DNA of 64,000 nt. It comes from GWF2-33-9 sp964500435 (lineage in GTDB: Bacteria; Bacteroidota; Ignavibacteria; Kapaibacteriales; UBA2268). The position numbers and the translations under genes were made by a program. The DNA is taken from the NCBI GenBank assembly GCA_964500435.1, contig CAZCNL010000004.1, forward strand, positions 62,001-126,000, in the 5' to 3' direction. Positions 37,363 through 45,181 of the stretch are shown piece after piece. How positions within the stretch are numbered: the stretch's first letter is position 1; each line of letters begins with the position of its first letter. The notes beneath the pieces are model-generated. The model was given only the letters and a program-made list of their open reading frames with translations, had not been told where the DNA came from and did no database searches.

Positions 37363-38367
37363 TTAATATTGGTTTAATGCTTCTTGGTGTTGCTTTTTAA
37401 CTTCATCAATTAGTTCTTGAGGTCCTAATACTTTCACATTTGGACCAAAACCTACAAGCCAATTAACTAATTCGAAATTAAAAATGACATTGAATTTTAG
37501 TTCAACATTGCCATCATCGTGCGTAGTCACAACTTGTTTTGGGTGAAATTGCCTGCTTGCAAAGACTTTAGCATATTCTCCTTTGAACAAAATATTCGCA
37601 ACAATTAATTCTCCGTTGGATAATCCAATCCGATTTTCGAAAAATTCTTTTGCATTAAATTCTGGTACGAATTCATTATAAGGTAATGCTACTGTTGTCT
37701 TTGTAATATTTTCAAGTGGAATTGCAACATAAGTATGTTTGCGTGGTACAAATGCAATAAAAAATATTGAGTTTTTATAAGTGAAAAAGCCTTTGAACAT
37801 TGCGAATTGATGTCGAATTTCTGTTTCAAAAAGCTCAGAATAAGTTATATTTAACCATTTTTTTTCGATTATAGAAGTAATGATTTCCTCAAATATGCTT
37901 GAATAATTCTTATAATCAACTTTTCCCCATTCATTGATTGAACTCAAGGCTTCTTTGAGATAAGCTTCGCCAGGAGCAATGTGGTCAATTTTCTTGATTA
38001 ATTTATCCGCCTCTTTCGAAACAGGAGAATCTTCAAGAGAATTAAGCAATGCTTTAATGTAATGAAATTTCAAAATATCACTTCCTTCAAGTTCACTTAA
38101 ATAAAGAGGTTTAAGAGTCTCTTTTGTCAATCTCCAATAAACTTGACGACCAACATTGATTTGTTCCATATTTGGGACCATTTCGTGAAGAGTACGTAAA
38201 TCTCTCTGAACCGTTCTCAAAGATAAATTAACTTTAAATACTTTGATGATTTCATCATACATTTCTGCACTTGAGTAGCTATTGCCATCGAGAAACTTAT
38301 TATACATATAAATTACTCTTCGAGCTTGCTCAGTTCCAAGGTCAGTTTTTGGTTTTGCTCTTCTCAT
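37363..38367 (-). CDS. WYL-domain transcriptional regulator
   Basis: A 334-residue regulator. An N-terminal winged helix-turn-helix is at about residues 12-85 (EQARRVIYMYNKFLDG ... NLSLRTVQRDLRTLHEMV). The WYL domain follows (about 165-250): the usual first residues WxxxYS read KKWLNITYSELFETE and the central GFFTYKNSIFFIAFVPRKHT matches. The C-terminal WCX-like extension is QVVTTHDDGNVELKFNVIFN, ending WLVGFGPNVKVLGPQELIDE. WYL proteins bind nucleic-acid or nucleotide ligands and regulate DNA damage or defence genes, but no defence genes are next to this one. It is followed by the GT9 gene. Confidence 0.9.
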   Translation of the reverse strand: MRRAKPKTDLGTEQARRVIYMYNKFLDGNSYSSAEMYDEIIKVFKVNLSLRTVQRDLRTLHEMVPNMEQINVGRQVYWRLTKETLKPLYLSELEGSDILKFHYIKALLNSLEDSPVSKEADKLIKKIDHIAPGEAYLKEALSSINEWGKVDYKNYSSIFEEIITSIIEKKWLNITYSELFETEIRHQFAMFKGFFTYKNSIFFIAFVPRKHTYVAIPLENITKTTVALPYNEFVPEFNAKEFFENRIGLSNGELIVANILFKGEYAKVFASRQFHPKQVVTTHDDGNVELKFNVIFNFELVNWLVGFGPNVKVLGPQELIDEVKKQHQEALNQY

Positions 38368-38510
38368 TGTAAAACTCCTTAAAAATATGATAAATATATT
38401 AATTTCTTAAAAAATTGCAATGTCACGTAAATGAAAATTTTACAATATCTTAAATTTTTTAAATAATTTACTTAAAAAAAATGCAATTTAATAAATTATT
38501 TCTAATAATT

Positions 38511-39692
38511 TCAAGATAATTTTGAAATATTTTGAATTTTTTTATCGGTTATCAATTTCAAATTAATCTCATTTATTAAAAAATATCCCTTGAGATTTAA
38601 TTTGGCAATTTTTTTATCGATTACAAAATATTCATTTGGATTTTGAAATTGACGTTTAATTACATCGATTATATCAATTCCAAATTTTTGTTGAAATTCA
38701 TTTATATTTATACCTTCTGCACGCAGCTGTAACATTATTGTTTCGATTAATATTTCATTTTCTGATAAAGTCTCCGAAGCTTCGATTGGTAATTTATTTT
38801 GCTCTATTGCTTTTATGTATTTATCTAAATTTCTTATATTCCAATATCTTACATTCTCAGCATAACTATGTGCTGACGGTCCGAAACTATAATATGGAAC
38901 GTGATACCAATACTTTTGATTATGTCTTGATTTATGATTTTTTTTAGCAAAATTCGATATTTCATAATGTTGATATCCATTCTTATTAAAATATTCGGAT
39001 GTCATATAAAAAAACATTTCTTCAATTTCTTCATTTAGTTTTCTGACTTTCCCTTGCTTTAATTGTTTGAATAATGTTGTTCCTTCTTCGTAAATTAAAT
39101 TATAAGCAGAAATATGTGTTGGTTCAAGTTCCACAGCAAGTTCTAAATTCCTCTTCCATTTTGTAAGGTTTTGGTTTGGTAAGCCAAAGATTAAATCGAT
39201 TGATAAATCAGTGTAATTTATTTCTTGAATGTATTTTATCGTTTCGATTGCTTCACTTGCTGTATGAATTCTTTGCAAAAATTTAAGTTCATCATCGTCA
39301 AAGGATTGAACACCCAAACTTATTCTATTGATTCCAAGACTTTGGTAATCTTTTAAAAATTGCCTGTCGATTGTTCCAGGATTGGATTCAAGTGTTATTT
39401 CAGTGTTATTGTTAATGTTAAATATTTTCTCTAATTCTTTGAAAATTAACTCCAATTCGTTTGGTGAAAGCAAAGAAGGCGTACCTCCACCAAAATAAAT
39501 AGTGTCAATCTCAATTTTTTCATAATCCCTTTTTTGAGCAAATAATTGAATTTCTTTAACGACTTTTTTTACGAAATTTGAAATTGAATTTAATTTAGTT
39601 ATCGAATAAAAGTCACAATATGAACATTTATGAACACAAAAAGGAATATGAATATATACTCCTGCAAAATTTGTTAATTTATCATTTTTCAA
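38511..39692 (-). CDS. hemW: HemW-like radical SAM protein (heme chaperone / CPO family)
   Basis: A 393-residue radical SAM protein. The [4Fe-4S] motif is C19-x3-C23-x2-C26 in VYIHIPFCVHKCSYCDFYS, followed by IDTIYFGGGTPSLLSPNELE and the GxxSF-type SLGVQSFDDDELKFLQRIH. The C-terminal HemN_C-like domain ends about residue 380. HemW-type proteins are heme chaperones rather than oxygen-independent coproporphyrinogen oxidases; the CxxxCxxC without the fourth cysteine of HemN supports that. It lies 36 bases after the sigma-54 activator. Confidence 0.92.
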   Translation of the reverse strand: MKNDKLTNFAGVYIHIPFCVHKCSYCDFYSITKLNSISNFVKKVVKEIQLFAQKRDYEKIEIDTIYFGGGTPSLLSPNELELIFKELEKIFNINNNTEITLESNPGTIDRQFLKDYQSLGINRISLGVQSFDDDELKFLQRIHTASEAIETIKYIQEINYTDLSIDLIFGLPNQNLTKWKRNLELAVELEPTHISAYNLIYEEGTTLFKQLKQGKVRKLNEEIEEMFFYMTSEYFNKNGYQHYEISNFAKKNHKSRHNQKYWYHVPYYSFGPSAHSYAENVRYWNIRNLDKYIKAIEQNKLPIEASETLSENEILIETIMLQLRAEGININEFQQKFGIDIIDVIKRQFQNPNEYFVIDKKIAKLNLKGYFLINEINLKLITDKKIQNISKLS

Positions 39693-39728
39693 AATTCGGC
39701 TTTTTTCGCTTTGATTATAAAAAAATTA

Positions 39729-40946
39729 TTATTCAATGTTGTAATAACTTAATTTTCTATACAATGTTCTAAGACTAAATCCTAAATCTTGCGCAGCTAA
39801 TTTTCGATTCCCTTTATTTTTCGAAAGTGCATATTTTATCAACTGCTTTTCAACTTCTTCAACGTTTAAGGTTTGCAAATTCTCTAACCAATCTTTATCT
39901 GAGATGACATCTTCGACAGAGTAATAATTTCCTGATTGAATTTGATAGACATCTTGTTTCAAATTTTCAATTTCTTCAATGATTTTATCGTTTTGTGTCT
40001 TTAATGCTTCAATTTTTGTTTCAATTTGAAACAGAGCTTTTAAAAGTAAAGTTATTTCAAAATCTTTATAATTCTCGTTTTGTTTAATTGGAATTAAATT
40101 ATGTTCTTGTTCTTGAAATACAGCCGATTTGATAGGTAATGCTGCTGGTAAATACTTTTGCAAAATTGGTAAAGTAATGAATTTACCTCTTTCCAAAGTA
40201 ACGACTTTTTCTGTGAAGTTCTTTAGTTCTCGGACATTTCCTTGCCATTCCATTTTCTTCAACAAACTAATTGCCTCTTCGGCAATCCCTTCATATTTAA
40301 ATTTATTTATTTCGGCTGCCCGATTTGCAAAATAATCAAATAAGACTGGAATATCTTCTCTTCTGTCTTTTAATGACGGTAAAACTAATTTGACCGAATT
40401 TAATCGATAATATAAATCTTGCCGAAAAGCACCTTTTTGTACTTCTATTTCTAAATTTCTATTAGTTGCCGCAATAATTCTTACGTCGACTTTACGAACT
40501 TCTGAGGAACCTAATCTTGAAAATTCTCCTGATTCAAGTATCCTAAGTAATTTTACTTGAATTGATAAAGGCATTTCGCCTATTTCATCTAAAAGCAATG
40601 TCCCTTTGTTTGCTGTTTCGAAAAAGCCTAAACGTCTGTCTTGAGCGCCAGTAAAAGCACCTTTTTCATAACCAAAAAGCTCGGATTCTAATAAAGTTTC
40701 AGGAATTGCAGCACAATTGACACTTAAAAAGGGATATTTAGATCTTTTGCTTAATTTATGAATTGCATTGGCAAACACTTCTTTGCCAGTTCCAGTTTCC
40801 CCAAGAATCAATACTGTTAAATCAGTTGGAGCGATTTGAATCAATTCGTCTACTGTTTGATTCAAAATATCGGAATTACCAATAATTCCCAACTGAAATT
40901 TTAATAATTCTCTGAATTCTTCAATATTTCTAGGTTCTTTTATCAA
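39729..40946 (-). CDS. Sigma-54-dependent transcriptional activator (no receiver domain)
   Basis: A 405-residue activator with only a short N-terminal stretch before the AAA+ domain, so it lacks a phosphoreceiver. Walker A is GETGTGKEVF near residue 48, the sigma-54 contact loop is GAFTGA near residue 97, Walker B is GTLLLDEIGEM near residue 114, and the arginine finger region is FRQDLYYRLN. A coiled-coil-like region (about 280-345) precedes a Fis-type HTH at the C-terminus (GNRKLAAQDLGFSLRTLYRK). PspF-like proteins without receivers are controlled by partner proteins. Target genes are not visible here. Confidence 0.94.
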   Translation of the reverse strand: MIKEPRNIEEFRELLKFQLGIIGNSDILNQTVDELIQIAPTDLTVLILGETGTGKEVFANAIHKLSKRSKYPFLSVNCAAIPETLLESELFGYEKGAFTGAQDRRLGFFETANKGTLLLDEIGEMPLSIQVKLLRILESGEFSRLGSSEVRKVDVRIIAATNRNLEIEVQKGAFRQDLYYRLNSVKLVLPSLKDRREDIPVLFDYFANRAAEINKFKYEGIAEEAISLLKKMEWQGNVRELKNFTEKVVTLERGKFITLPILQKYLPAALPIKSAVFQEQEHNLIPIKQNENYKDFEITLLLKALFQIETKIEALKTQNDKIIEEIENLKQDVYQIQSGNYYSVEDVISDKDWLENLQTLNVEEVEKQLIKYALSKNKGNRKLAAQDLGFSLRTLYRKLSYYNIE

Positions 40947-40974
40947 ATGCTTATGTTTGATTTATCTTAGTTAA

Positions 40975-41655
40975 TTAATTTTTTTCTTTTTGTTCCCATT
41001 CAGCCCAACCACCTGCATAAACGAATACATCTTTAAACCCAAAACTTCCGACCAATTCTTTTGCAAGCTCTTCACTTAAATCGCATGCACCACCATCACA
41101 ATATACAACAATTTTTTTGTTAGTGGGCAAATCAAATATTTTGGGGACTTTAACATTCGGGTCGTCAAGGGCAAATATATTAATTGCTCCTGGAATATGA
41201 CCCTTTGTGTAGGAATCCGGTTGCCTTGCATCAATAATCAAAAAATCTTTTTGATTTAAAATTTTCTTCATTTGTTCGTATGAAACAAAATGGAATTTAT
41301 GAACATCATTTTTAGGAATTTCTTCCTTTACATTTGTTTTTACTTCAGTTAATTTGGCAGTATCTTTAGTCTTTTCACTACTTTTTTCTTCTTTTAATGA
41401 ATTATCTTCATAATTTATTTTTTCATCATCATTGCTTGTATTTTCATTTTGTTGAATTTTGTCAAAGTTTTCATTATTATTAAACAATAATGAATCATTA
41501 ACAACTTCCACTTTTTTGGGTGTGTAAATAAAATCAAGTGGTTTCGGCAATAAAAAATTATATATAATGCCAATTAGTGAGGAAACAACCACAATAATAA
41601 TAGCTGTCGTTATGTTTTTTCTAGTTAAAATTTCTGTACTGTTTGATGATTTCAT
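40975..41655 (-). CDS. Membrane-anchored rhodanese-domain protein
   Basis: A 226-residue protein with a membrane helix at about residues 14-36 (NITTAIIIVVVSSLIGIIYN), an acidic Lys/Glu/Asn-rich linker to about residue 115, and a C-terminal rhodanese domain (DFLIIDARQPDSYTKGHIPG then AINIFAL; C186 in KIVVYCDGGACDLS with a second cysteine C191). It likely handles sulfane sulfur or is a redox/phosphatase relative at the periplasmic side. Its first 35 bases overlap the J-domain gene upstream, an unusually long overlap. Confidence 0.9.
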   Translation of the reverse strand: MKSSNSTEILTRKNITTAIIIVVVSSLIGIIYNFLLPKPLDFIYTPKKVEVVNDSLLFNNNENFDKIQQNENTSNDDEKINYEDNSLKEEKSSEKTKDTAKLTEVKTNVKEEIPKNDVHKFHFVSYEQMKKILNQKDFLIIDARQPDSYTKGHIPGAINIFALDDPNVKVPKIFDLPTNKKIVVYCDGGACDLSEELAKELVGSFGFKDVFVYAGGWAEWEQKEKN

Positions 41656-42022
41656 ATGCCTTAATAATTTGGACAGTTCTTTTCTCTGCTAATTGACGAA
41701 TATCTTTGCTCATATTTTGTACTTTATCGGGATGATGCTCTTTTATTTTATTTCTGTATGCAATTTTGATTTCTTCGACAGAGGCATTTTCATCCACTTC
41801 TAATACCAAACAAGCTTGTTTATATTCTATATTTATTTTATTTGTTTCGAATTTATTGTCGTTTTTTTTGTTCTCAAAACTTTGAAAATCTTTTTGTTCA
41901 TTTAATTTTTCGAATTCATTTTTTAACTCGTCAATATCAAAATCTGGTGGTAAACTTGAAGAATCCGAGGAATTCAATTCAGATTTGATGTAATTTCTTA
42001 ATCTATTAAATAATTGCCCCAT
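41621..42022 (-). CDS. J-domain (DnaJ-like) protein
   Basis: A 133-residue protein beginning at ATG 42022 (MGQLFNRLRNYIKSEL); an in-frame TTG at 42061 is less likely. The first 70 residues are hydrophilic and probably flexible. The J domain is at the C-terminus (about 72-130): QACLVLEVDENASVEEIKIA, then YRNKIKEHHPDKV with the HPD triad needed to stimulate DnaK. It resembles DjlA-like tails. The 3' end overlaps the rhodanese gene by 35 bases and the LOG-like gene ends 40 bases upstream. Confidence 0.88.
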   Translation of the reverse strand: MGQLFNRLRNYIKSELNSSDSSSLPPDFDIDELKNEFEKLNEQKDFQSFENKKNDNKFETNKINIEYKQACLVLEVDENASVEEIKIAYRNKIKEHHPDKVQNMSKDIRQLAEKRTVQIIKAYEIIKQYRNFN

Positions 42023-42061
42023 AAATATATCCAAAACGAAATTAGTATTTATAAATACCAA

Positions 42062-42595
42062 CTAATCAATTAATTGTATGTAATCCTCAACAAAAGTAAT
42101 TGCTTCATTTACATCTTTAGCATTCTTCATAAGTAAACCACTTTCGTAAGCCTGCTCATCATAAAAACTTATTAATTGTACAATTTCGTCCCACATCTCC
42201 CCAATTGTAATTATTATTTTTTTGTAAATCATATTTTGTTCTAACATAACCCAAATAGTTGATAATTCAAATAAAGCTTCTGTTCCACCTGGGAAAATTA
42301 TAATTATATCAGCAATATCAGTAATACTTTTAATTTTTTCAAGTTGATTTTCAACTTTAATTACTTCATATTTTATTAAATTATCATTCAAAATTGTGTT
42401 TTTGTTCGTAATGACAGTAAATTTAACGTTGTTTTCTTTTGCAATTTCAAAAAGGTTTGCTTTCATTAATTCATCATCATCACATATTATCGACCACTTT
42501 TGTTGTGCCAAAATCTGAGCAATTTTCTTAACATCAAAACAACAATCTGAATTTCCATTCACGATTGGTTTTCCTAAAAATGCTACATTTGGCAT
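42062..42595 (-). CDS. LOG-like Rossmann-fold protein
   Basis: A 177-residue protein resembling the LOG / TIGR00725 group (lysine-decarboxylase-like Rossmann fold, some of which are nucleoside 5'-monophosphate phosphoribohydrolases). N-terminal VAFLGKPIVNGN corresponds to the first strand, and ADIIIIFPGGTEALFELSTI corresponds to the PGGxGTxxE active-site motif, altered to PGGTEALFE. The YxxxxxRMWxxR-like part is not clearly present (QKWSIICDDD), so catalysis is doubtful. It lies upstream of the J-domain gene in the same strand. Confidence 0.72.
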   Translation of the reverse strand: MPNVAFLGKPIVNGNSDCCFDVKKIAQILAQQKWSIICDDDELMKANLFEIAKENNVKFTVITNKNTILNDNLIKYEVIKVENQLEKIKSITDIADIIIIFPGGTEALFELSTIWVMLEQNMIYKKIIITIGEMWDEIVQLISFYDEQAYESGLLMKNAKDVNEAITFVEDYIQLID

Positions 42596-42750
42596 ATTCT
42601 TATTTCCTTGAGTTAAAAAAATATATTTTGCAAATTTAGTAAAAATAATATTGTTTTAAAAATTATTAAAAATTAAAATGTTTTTCACAAATAATTCGTT
42701 ATTTTAAAAATTAATTAATTACAAAATATAAAAATTAATTTGGAGGCATA

Positions 42751-43680
42751 ATGAACAGCGACCCAAGCATATCAAAAAAAATATTCTATTCTTTGGAGGA
42801 TGCATTAAAATCACCAACCGAAGTTGAAATATTAGATTTGCATTTTAATGATTTGTCAAGTTTTCCCGAAGAAGTTCTTAATTTTTCTAACTTAAAAATC
42901 TTACATCTCTACAACAATCAAATTCAAAATATTCCAGCAGAAATTTCAAAATTACACAACTTAATAAAATTAGATATTAGTGGAAATCGACTTGAACAAT
43001 TACCAAACGAAATTTGCGATTTGCCAAATTTAAAGACGTTGATAATAAGTTGGAACTATTTAGAAAATATACCAGAAAATATCGGGAATTTATCTGCATT
43101 GGAAATGTTTAGCTTAAACAACAACAAAATTAAAAAATTGCCCGATTCAATCGGAAATTTAACAAATTTAAAAGAATTAATTTGCAGCGAAAATGAATTG
43201 GACACTCTTCCCAATAGTATTGGCAACTTGACTAATTTGCAAAAACTCCGTATTTATGAAAATCACCTTGAATTCTTACCTGATTCAATCTGCAATTTGA
43301 CAAATTTAACCAAATTAGAAACTAACGACAACAACTTAAAAACTTTACCTGAAAATATTGGAAATCTGACTAAATTAACTCGTTTTCGTGCTTTTAAAAA
43401 TGAATTAGTTTCTCTTCCAAATTCAATTTGCGAGTTAACTAATCTTGAAAAATTAATACTCTATGAAAACGAAATTACTGATTTGCCGGCTAATTTCGGA
43501 AATTTGAAAGCATTAAAAGAACTTGATTTAAGTTTCAACAATTTATCTGCATTGCCAGAAAGTTTTATCGAACTTGCAGACAATTTGCAAATTCTTAAAT
43601 TAAATAATAATAATTTTTCGGATGCATTGATTATCAATACAACCAAAGCATTATTTAAAGTTAAAATCTTTTGGGAATAA
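42751..43680 (+). CDS. Cytoplasmic leucine-rich repeat protein
   Basis: A 309-residue protein made almost entirely of twelve 23-residue leucine-rich repeats (about residues 28-305) of the form LPxxIGNLTNLxxLxxxxNxL, with a 27-residue N-terminal part and no signal peptide, sorting domain or membrane helix. The repeats form an arc that should bind a protein or other ligand. GGAGG at 42742-42746 lies 5 bases ahead of the ATG. It is divergent from the LOG-like gene over a 155-base gap and is followed 31 bases later by folC. No partner can be named. Confidence 0.9.
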   Translation: MNSDPSISKKIFYSLEDALKSPTEVEILDLHFNDLSSFPEEVLNFSNLKILHLYNNQIQNIPAEISKLHNLIKLDISGNRLEQLPNEICDLPNLKTLIISWNYLENIPENIGNLSALEMFSLNNNKIKKLPDSIGNLTNLKELICSENELDTLPNSIGNLTNLQKLRIYENHLEFLPDSICNLTNLTKLETNDNNLKTLPENIGNLTKLTRFRAFKNELVSLPNSICELTNLEKLILYENEITDLPANFGNLKALKELDLSFNNLSALPESFIELADNLQILKLNNNNFSDALIINTTKALFKVKIFWE

Positions 43681-43710
43681 AATCTCAAATTTCTCAAATT
43701 ATTGAATTCA

Positions 43711-45009
43711 ATGTCTGGAAAATCAAAAACTGAAATCTTAAATTGGTTGTATTCATTACAACGATTTGGTATTAAACCAGGATTTGAAAGAATTTCGGGA
43801 TTACTCAAATATTTAGGTAATCCCGAAAATCAATTTAAATCAATTCATATAACAGGAACAAACGGCAAAGGTACAACTTCAGTAAATATAGCATCAATCT
43901 TAAAAGAAGCTAATTTTAAAATTGGACTTTATACTTCGCCACATCTGGTTGATTTTAACGAACGAATTCAAATAAACGGGGTGATGATTGACGATGATAT
44001 TCTTATTGATTATGCAGATAGTTTAAGAAATATTCAAGAAAAAACAAACGCTACTTTTTTTGAACTTACAACTGCAATCGCTTTCAAATACTTTGCTGAA
44101 AATAATGTAAATTTTGCCGTAATTGAAGCTGGTATGGGCGGTCAAAACGATGCTACAAATGTTATTCATCCTTTGCTTTCAATTATTACACAAATTAGTT
44201 TAGAACATCAAGAATATCTCGGTAATACACTCGAAGAAATTGCTCGTGATAAAGCTGGTATAATAAAACAAAATTCAACAACATTAATAAGTGATAATAA
44301 TCTTAAATTAAAAGAAATTTTCCATCAAGTCGCAAAAGAAAAAAATAATGAAATTCATTTTTTGAACGACTATAAATACGATTTATCAACTGAAATCAAT
44401 GACTTCAAGACGAATATCAATTTAACTCTCTTAGACAATTTGCAATATAAATTTTCAACACCTTTTATTGGAAATAATCAAATACGAAATTTATTAACTT
44501 CATTATTTTCTATTAAATTACTTCAAAAACAGGTTGCAATTCCTGAAAAAGCAATTATTTTAGGGTTAGAAAATATTCAAAACAATTTTTATTTTAAAGG
44601 TCGATTTCAATTAATCACAAAAAATCCACTAATAATTTGTGACACAGCACATAATCCCGCCGCTTTCCAGAATTTAATTCATCAAAAAAATTTGATAAAT
44701 CAAAATTCTCAAATGGATTTAGTCATTGCCTTAATGAAAGATAAAGACATAAATTCAATTGCCAAAATTATAAAAAATGAATTCAAAAATATAATAATCA
44801 CACAGCCAAAAATTCAAAGAGCAGCCACAACTGATGAATTATTTGAAATATTCAAAGAAAATGGATTTAGCGATAAAAATATATTCCAATTTAAAGAAAC
44901 AAAAGATACAATTGATTTTGTTCGAAGAAATAATCGTCCCACAATATTTGCTGGTTCATTTTATTTAATTGGCGAAATTTTGCCTTTACTCGAAAATTCA
45001 TTTGTATGA
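43711..45009 (+). CDS. folC: Folylpolyglutamate synthase / dihydrofolate synthase
   Basis: A 432-residue Mur-ligase-fold enzyme that adds glutamate to dihydropteroate and folates. ATP-binding loop ITGTNGKGTTSVNIASIL is near residue 46, the folate-loop region YTSPHLVDFNERIQINGVMI is near residue 72, AGMGGQNDATNVI near residue 145, and EHQEYLGNTLEEIARDKAGI near residue 167. I use the ATG at 43711; a TTG three codons upstream is less likely. C-terminal domain is complete. It is convergent with nothing and separated from the EF-G-like gene by 172 bases. Confidence 0.95.
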   Translation: MSGKSKTEILNWLYSLQRFGIKPGFERISGLLKYLGNPENQFKSIHITGTNGKGTTSVNIASILKEANFKIGLYTSPHLVDFNERIQINGVMIDDDILIDYADSLRNIQEKTNATFFELTTAIAFKYFAENNVNFAVIEAGMGGQNDATNVIHPLLSIITQISLEHQEYLGNTLEEIARDKAGIIKQNSTTLISDNNLKLKEIFHQVAKEKNNEIHFLNDYKYDLSTEINDFKTNINLTLLDNLQYKFSTPFIGNNQIRNLLTSLFSIKLLQKQVAIPEKAIILGLENIQNNFYFKGRFQLITKNPLIICDTAHNPAAFQNLIHQKNLINQNSQMDLVIALMKDKDINSIAKIIKNEFKNIIITQPKIQRAATTDELFEIFKENGFSDKNIFQFKETKDTIDFVRRNNRPTIFAGSFYLIGEILPLLENSFV

Positions 45010-45181
45010 GTTTCTTGAACTTCCAAATCAAATCAGCAATAATAATAAAACAATTCAGAAAGTTTAAATAATAAAATAAATTATTAAAATTCCTCTTTTT
45101 TATTTCCTTAATTTTTAGTAATTTACAAGTTTCTATATTTAAAATTAACAAAATCAAGAAATAAAAAAATAAGGTGTTTTG

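Noticed and set aside
37363..38367. WYL regulator as marker of a defence island
   Set aside because: No nuclease, methylase, toxin or phage gene is near; neighbours are GT9 and hemW.
43090..43560. Tandem DNA repeats that could suggest a CRISPR-like or minisatellite array
   Set aside because: They encode 23-residue leucine-rich repeats in frame; spacing is 69 bases with no unique spacers.
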